Positions 58,523 to 64,000 of a stretch of DNA of 64,000 bases are shown piece by piece. The notes beneath the pieces were generated by a model, which saw only the letters and a list, made by a program, of their open reading frames with translations, was not told where the DNA came from and searched no databases. The number at the start of each line of letters is the position of its first letter. Positions within the stretch are counted from its first letter, which is position 1. This stretch comes from Anopheles merus (taxonomy: Eukaryota > Arthropoda > Insecta > Diptera > Culicidae). The DNA is taken from the NCBI RefSeq assembly GCF_017562075.2, contig NC_054085.1, positions 33,047,039 through 33,111,038 of the forward strand, given 5' to 3'. Both the position numbers and the translations under genes were made by a program.

Positions 58523-61500
58523 TGTCCAGCAAAACTAAGGGGCACGCGAGATTGATAAATGTTTTGCAGCATGATTAAAATACTCCCGCCAATTAGACGG
58601 GGAGGATGGTTTTAATTAATTATCCACTTCTTCCCTTTTTCGGACACACCGAAGTATCGCAAGGGCAAACGCAAGCGACCCACCCGTTGCCGATGCTAAG
58701 ATGCGTCTTGTAGTAATTAACCTTTCTCTTGTGGGCCCCGCGCGTTTACGGCGTCGGTGGAATGATTTTCCAGAATGTGCGCGCCGGCACTCCCGGGTAC
58801 GCTTCGTTATAATGGAATCTCCCATTCTCCGTGCGCTGTGTTCTGCCGGGAGTTTGCGCGTCCGGCGTTTGCCCTTGCGCAAGAACGCGTTGCAATGCAG
58901 CCAACGAGTTGTTTTTTTTTCTCTTCTGGCTGCTAATGATGAATGAAAGAAAGCGCACAACAAAATGCAAAAGGCACGGTGGGGAAGGGCGTAAGCGTCC
59001 TACTTTCTTCTTTGCCCGGTTAAGCTGTACATTCGGCAGCCAAAGTCAAAGCCCCCCTCGAATGAAGGGTTTTTATTGTAAAAGAGGCTAACAAGAAGAA
59101 ATTAACATAGACAATTTGTTTCGTTCATTTGCGCCTGTACCATGTTTGTTCTCGAAATAGGTAGCATTTTCCTAACATTAAAAAATCAACAATTGTTTCT
59201 GTTGCGATGCGCGATCATTCGCGTCCACATGTATCTGGCTGTTGTTAAATTAAGCGTTAAACGATATGTTTATGAAAATTCAAATCTACAGCCCTAGAGC
59301 CATCAACCATTGCCGCATTCACCCTTTGCTTCATAATTCCAATGGCAAATGTCTCCAATTAATCTTCACGCGGGCGCGCCAGGAAGGCGAAACCGCACAC
59401 GACCACACGCTGCACCGAAACCGAACCCGTCCACACGAAGATGTCAGCGCACCAGCGCACAGGAACAGCAGCATTGCGCAGCGGGAAATACAGTGTTTAC
59501 ACTAAAGTTCATTGAACATCGCGGGTCGCGTATTCGGTCGCGTTAAACCAGTCGGAAGGCTGTACGCCACTTGAAAACCCGCACCAAGCGCACAGTGCAG
59601 CCCTTGGCCAATGTCTTCTGCCACACGACAGTGCATCTGCATCGGGTTCATCCTTCTGCGCGCGGTTTTGCCTTGCCGTTATTTTAAGGAAAAACAAAAC
59701 CGACGCACCCGCACACCGCACGGAAACGAAGCGGAGGGTGAAAATGTATACAGAACACCGAACGACGGTACGGTAGGTAGGAAAAACAAATCGAATGAAT
59801 ATGACGTAAGGGGGATGTGGGACGGTCGGCAAGGGAGCGGACTCAAAATGCACACCGAAAATGCATCCGGCCATTGGCGAACGCGCAACGGGAGCAATGC
59901 GCGCATCGCGGGTGTCTGCAATTGAAGTGGTGTGCCCCTAAAATAGCTTACCGGTTCTGTTCCGAACTACTCTTTTACCCCTGGCTCGGTGCGGGAGCTG
60001 GGAAAGGTGAATGATGGAGAGGGGTGGGGGCAGTTTTTCGTGTTTTCGATGTGAATAAACTCTTTACTGTAAACAATCGCAACCGCCGGTTGAGGTGGTG
60101 CATGTGTGTTGGATGAGATTTAATTTAATTTCAAATAAGAACTCGATCGATGGAGCTAATAGAGGGCTTGCGCGTATGAAGAGTGTGCGTAACAGACGGC
60201 TAGGCTTTAATTTTACAAATAGGTATTTGCAGTTGTGTGTACTTTTGGCCGTACAACAGAAAGGAAATGTGTGCGATCATTTGAACAAATATGATGATTT
60301 AAATGATGATGATGGTTAAAACATAATTGTACGGAACATTCTAAATTCAACTCGGAACCTCCAAGAACTTATAAACAATGTAGGTATTGTCCATTATCTA
60401 CCTTTTCTAACTAAAATGATTAAACTTTACATACATTTCAGGATTACTGAATCTATATAGAAAGTAAAAAAAGCAATTAATTGTGTATCATTATTGCATT
60501 ATTCATTATCTAATTCTGTTTTATTTCTTCTGTTCACCATTCTGCGATTTCTGAACTGCAATCAACCTACGTTTTATATTTTACTGTATTTTGGTAAGAA
60601 ACACCACAGTTCTGTACTTTTAGTTCCGCTATAATTTCTTTGAGTTTCTGAATTCTATTCTAAATAAAAGTTTAATTTAAATGGTTATTTTGAGCAATTT
60701 TTTAGCCAAACATGTGATGATCTTTCCAGGATAAAACAAACAGCAGCTCATTCCCAACCTTCCCAGCGTGAATTTCTTTTCTTTTTTTCTTTACGGAAGC
60801 AACAACATCTTCCAAAAATCATCTCATAAAATGGGAAGAAAATAAGCCAAAACTCCAGTCAATTAGCGAATGGCATCAAACGGTGCCAGGTCCCAGTCCT
60901 GCCAAACTGCAGTGTCTAGCGGATGCTGCCTAGAAGAGGCAAACTAAGCAAGTAAAAACAAAAAGAACGGCAGAAATGCTTTTAGCGATAAGATACGCAC
61001 ATGTACAAGAAACATATGGCCAAAGTGGCTCGAGTGTGTGAGTGCGCTTGAGCACAGGTCGCGCAATGGAAAACGCAATGGCCAAGAGAGAGAAAAAACG
61101 AGTCCTTTGCACGAGGACACGACGGCGGCTGGCTGGGATAGTATTAGGTACGAAAAGTCATAAAAAGTCGGCATATCTCTACGGCACCCGCGTGGACTTG
61201 AGGGGGCAAGGGGGTGCCGCGCAGTGAGCGGATCTCTGCAGCAGCGGATGTGCGCAACCGAAACATGTTACCGAAAATTGAACATTTTCACATGGAACGA
61301 AGGACACAGCGAAAGCGTAGGCGAAAACTGAAGTTAATGACGTTGGCCGAATCCGAGAGAGAGAGAGAGGGGGGCAAAAGCAAACGAGTGAAAAAAAAAA
61401 CACACGACCTGCGAAAGGATCGACGCATCCTTCCTAGCCCTCCGGACGTATCTATCGGCGGTGCGCAAGTTGCGCAAGCTGATCATCGCAAATGTTGCTC

Positions 61501-63100
61501 CGCTGGGTATGGGAAAATAAATGGACGGCGGGAAAAGTGAGCAACGTGCACTTCATCCCGCCTGGAGTTGCACATTTTCTGGGTGTGTGTGTGTGTATCT
61601 GTTTTTTCAAGGTTTCTGCTATCGCCTATTTTTTCCTTTTGAGATTTTTTGGCTCTTCCTAGGTCAGGTGCAGCTGCAAAACTGAGACCTACGATTGCGC
61701 AACGCATCTCGTAGGGACTTTGTTCCGCCTTTGACTCGTATCAGTTTAGCTTTTTCGGTTTGCCTTTTTAGCTTTGGAGTTAGTTTTGTTTCCTTTTCGG
61801 TGTTGATTTTTCTCTGCCGTTCTGTTCTGTCAGCATGCTTTTTTAGGACGCGTTGCGCAATTTGGGATTTCAACACGTTTGCTAGCGTTGATACTGTCTG
61901 AGATGCTGGTGGTAGTTTCGGCATGATAGAACATTTTTAATGGTCGGTTGTGTGCGTTTGGGTGTAGAATTGTAGCATATCAATGCGCTGTTGGTAAGCG
62001 GTAAAGAGCGAGCTATTTAGTGTTCGTGAAACAAGTGCCAACAGCCAACAACAAGGGCAAAAGTTGTCATTTGTTTATTATTTCAACTTCCACATTTCCT
62101 TCGCGTTGGCATAAACAAATCCGATCCGGCTTCGGGGCACCTCCGGGCGCACGAGATAAAAAGGAACCGCCAACAGAATCGGGCTCCTGGCTCTTTACAA
62201 CACACCTCCCCGCATCCGCTGCTCGCACTGTGGCTGATCTTCACCACAGCAACATTAGCGTTCGATGCACGAGCAGCGATAAATGCATCAGCGAAGATGC
62301 TCGAAACACCGTACCGCCGCCGCCGCCAAGGGGTACGCGCACAAAACGTGCCCAGGAGATGGCGGCATAATGTCGGCGGCACTTGCTTAAATGACTTGCG
62401 TCGTCTGGGCAAAGTCGTGCATGCATGCGTTTCCTATACGCTGCGATGGTGCGTTGGAGTGTGTGTTTGTGTGTGTGTGTGTATGTATCTATGGCGCTAC
62501 CGATGCCCTTCCGGACCACCCGTGCGCTATCGGGCAGCTTGACACGGGCAGAAGGAAGGAGTTGAGGTTCGGGCGCTCGTTTAGCCGAATTATGATATGC
62601 GCCAATCGCTGAGTTTCATCACGAGACATTCAACTCGAAGCTGGGTTTCGATGGGGAAAGAAAGGCCTTCCTGTGCGTCAAAGTTGTGATACAGATCTCA
62701 AAAGCGTTTCCGGACAGGTCGCACATTGTGTGTGCATTGTGCACGCCGAGCCGTTTGCACGAGAGGCCAACGGGAAAGAAGCGGTGCAGTGCAAGCGACG
62801 CAAGGGACAATAAAAACGAACGGAAGGAAGGAAATGGGAAATGTAGTGTAACTGTTTCATTCCTGCGAACGATCACGCATACGCACGTATCTCAGATGAT
62901 CATTCTTCGCAGTGCAGGCGATTCATCAATCATCGATCATTTCATTAGAAAACGGGAACGGAACAAAGCGCAGATAATTAGAAGAAAGAGAGAAGATATA
63001 TGTGGTGTGTGTGTGTATGAAGAATTCAAATGCGTTCGAATTGTGAGACATTGGCAGCTCAACAAACGAACGTGGAAGAGTCGATTTTAATCATAATAAA
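58523..63100. other. Mixed non-coding sequence with microsatellites
   Basis: Balanced blocks (58.5-60.3 and 60.72-63.1 kb) flank an AT-rich valley (60.33-60.72 kb). Repeats are (GA)n at 61355-61369, (GT)n at 61583-61597 and 62461-62482, and (GT)n at 63004-63016. Open frames of up to 134 codons (62686-63090) are unstructured and overlapped on the other strand. No mobile-element ends are seen. Confidence 0.45.
62461..62482. repeat. (GT)n microsatellite
   Basis: GT units with one T interruption near the left end. Confidence 0.85.
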
Positions 63101-64000
63101 AGTGATCTTTCTTTCGGAGATTAAAATTAGGGTGATGCTTTGGATAAAAGATCGTCCATGAATGTGATGTTTGCATTGACAGGTGTTTGTTGAGATAAAC
63201 TGCTAACTGTCAGCGAAACTGTATATCTTCTATGTTGAAACATCCACACATTCTGCTAAAGGTAGTCTTCTAATCGGTTAAGTATTAAGCTATCAGTGTT
63301 AAGCTGGGTACTTAACACCCTTTGTAAATTAAACATCATATGAAATAGTCATATATTTGCCAAAATATGACCATTTTGATTAGTACAAAGATTCTTATCA
63401 AACGCCTAATAAAGTACTATTCTTGTGCGGTATGTATGTTCCATTAACTTTAACTATATGGGGCAATTAATTTGCAAAAACTCTTCCGTTATTTTAAATG
63501 TTGGACTTTTTTAAACTTCAGCAATGATTTGGATACTTCACAGATGATAGTTCGTCGAAATTAGTAATACAAGAAATGATGTATTCCATTATGTTCCACC
63601 ATCCTCCAAAAAACCCTTAACGATGCAGCTACACACCTAATAATGCACCTGTCTTTTAAATCTCGCCTTCACTCTCCTGTGCCCATTCTAACAATACTTT
63701 CGTATTCAATTCGGTTAACATACACTCCAACAATGGACGCGTTTGTTTTGCGATTGCTTCAGGAATTGTTTTATCAAAAGTCCGATCTCGCTTCACCCCC
63801 CGTCGGAATCTGAGGCACACAAGAAGCTGTCCAGCCCTTTTTCCACACAATTACTACCCGCGACAGCAACAACACATAAACCGCTACACATACACACAGC
63901 ACATCCCTGTGTGCTACCAAAATACACAATCCAATGTCACTGTATGTCCTTTCGGCTGACCACTTCAACAAACGGTACAAACGGGACGACGGACACGGAC
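63101..64000. other. AT-rich valley and window end
   Basis: The sequence is AT-rich to about 63.65 kb, then balanced to the end of the window. Minus-strand frames of 64 and 68 codons at 63656-63980 overlap and are not recognisable. A gene running off the right edge cannot be excluded. Confidence 0.45.

Noticed and set aside
1..64000. CRISPR arrays, bacterial operons, rRNA genes, LTR retrotransposons and reverse-transcriptase motifs
   Set aside because: I looked for regularly spaced repeats, Shine-Dalgarno-led gene chains, rRNA motifs, long direct terminal repeats and YxDD-type motifs and saw none.

Overview
The window looks like non-coding DNA from an insect nuclear genome, most likely a mosquito of the Anopheles type. 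Three things support this. It has no long, continuous protein genes on either strand. It has abundant CA/GT, CT/GA and CAG/CTG microsatellites. It also carries two copies of a tRNA-derived SINE that match what I remember of the Anopheles SINE200 family. The species call rests on memory of that family and on general composition, not on a search. There are no bacterial operons, Shine-Dalgarno-led genes, CRISPR arrays or rRNA/tRNA genes.

Layout: I find no exon that I can assign to a known protein family in 64 kb. The sequence alternates between moderately GC-rich blocks of 1-3 kb (for example 5.1-6.1, 18.6-20.6, 22.2-23.3, 42.5-43.3, 44.4-45.8, 52.2-53.8, 55.1-57.2 and 61.9-63.1 kb) and AT-rich valleys of 0.3-1.3 kb (near 4, 7.4, 10.8, 13.8, 16, 18, 21.8, 25.4, 27.5, 30.3, 33, 36.7, 40.4, 43.8, 46, 48, 50.8, 54.5, 57.7, 60.5 and 63.4 kb). 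Most microsatellites lie in the GC-rich blocks. Every recognisable mobile-element footprint lies in or beside an AT valley: SINE copies at 7.0-7.2 and 54.8-55.0 kb, a foldback MITE-like element at 18.2-18.3 kb and a pogo/Tigger-like terminal repeat at 44.0 kb. Two related hexamer minisatellites (GGAGTC-type at 4.2-4.5 kb, GGAATC-type at 50.1-50.6 kb) flank the window.

The best interpretation is a large intron or a gene desert around a developmentally regulated gene, in which the GC-rich, element-free blocks would be the regulatory part. The strongest regulatory signal is a cluster of six exact POU octamers (ATGCAAAT) between 37.87 and 39.28 kb. A DREF-type palindrome at 43.72 kb is a second candidate. 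A few short ORFs (12.8-13.35, 17.76-17.94, 31.81-32.16, 41.10-41.23 and 57.00-57.17 kb) have codon use, splice signals or start contexts that deserve a check, but none is recognisable and all are low-confidence. No set of genes working together can be described here.
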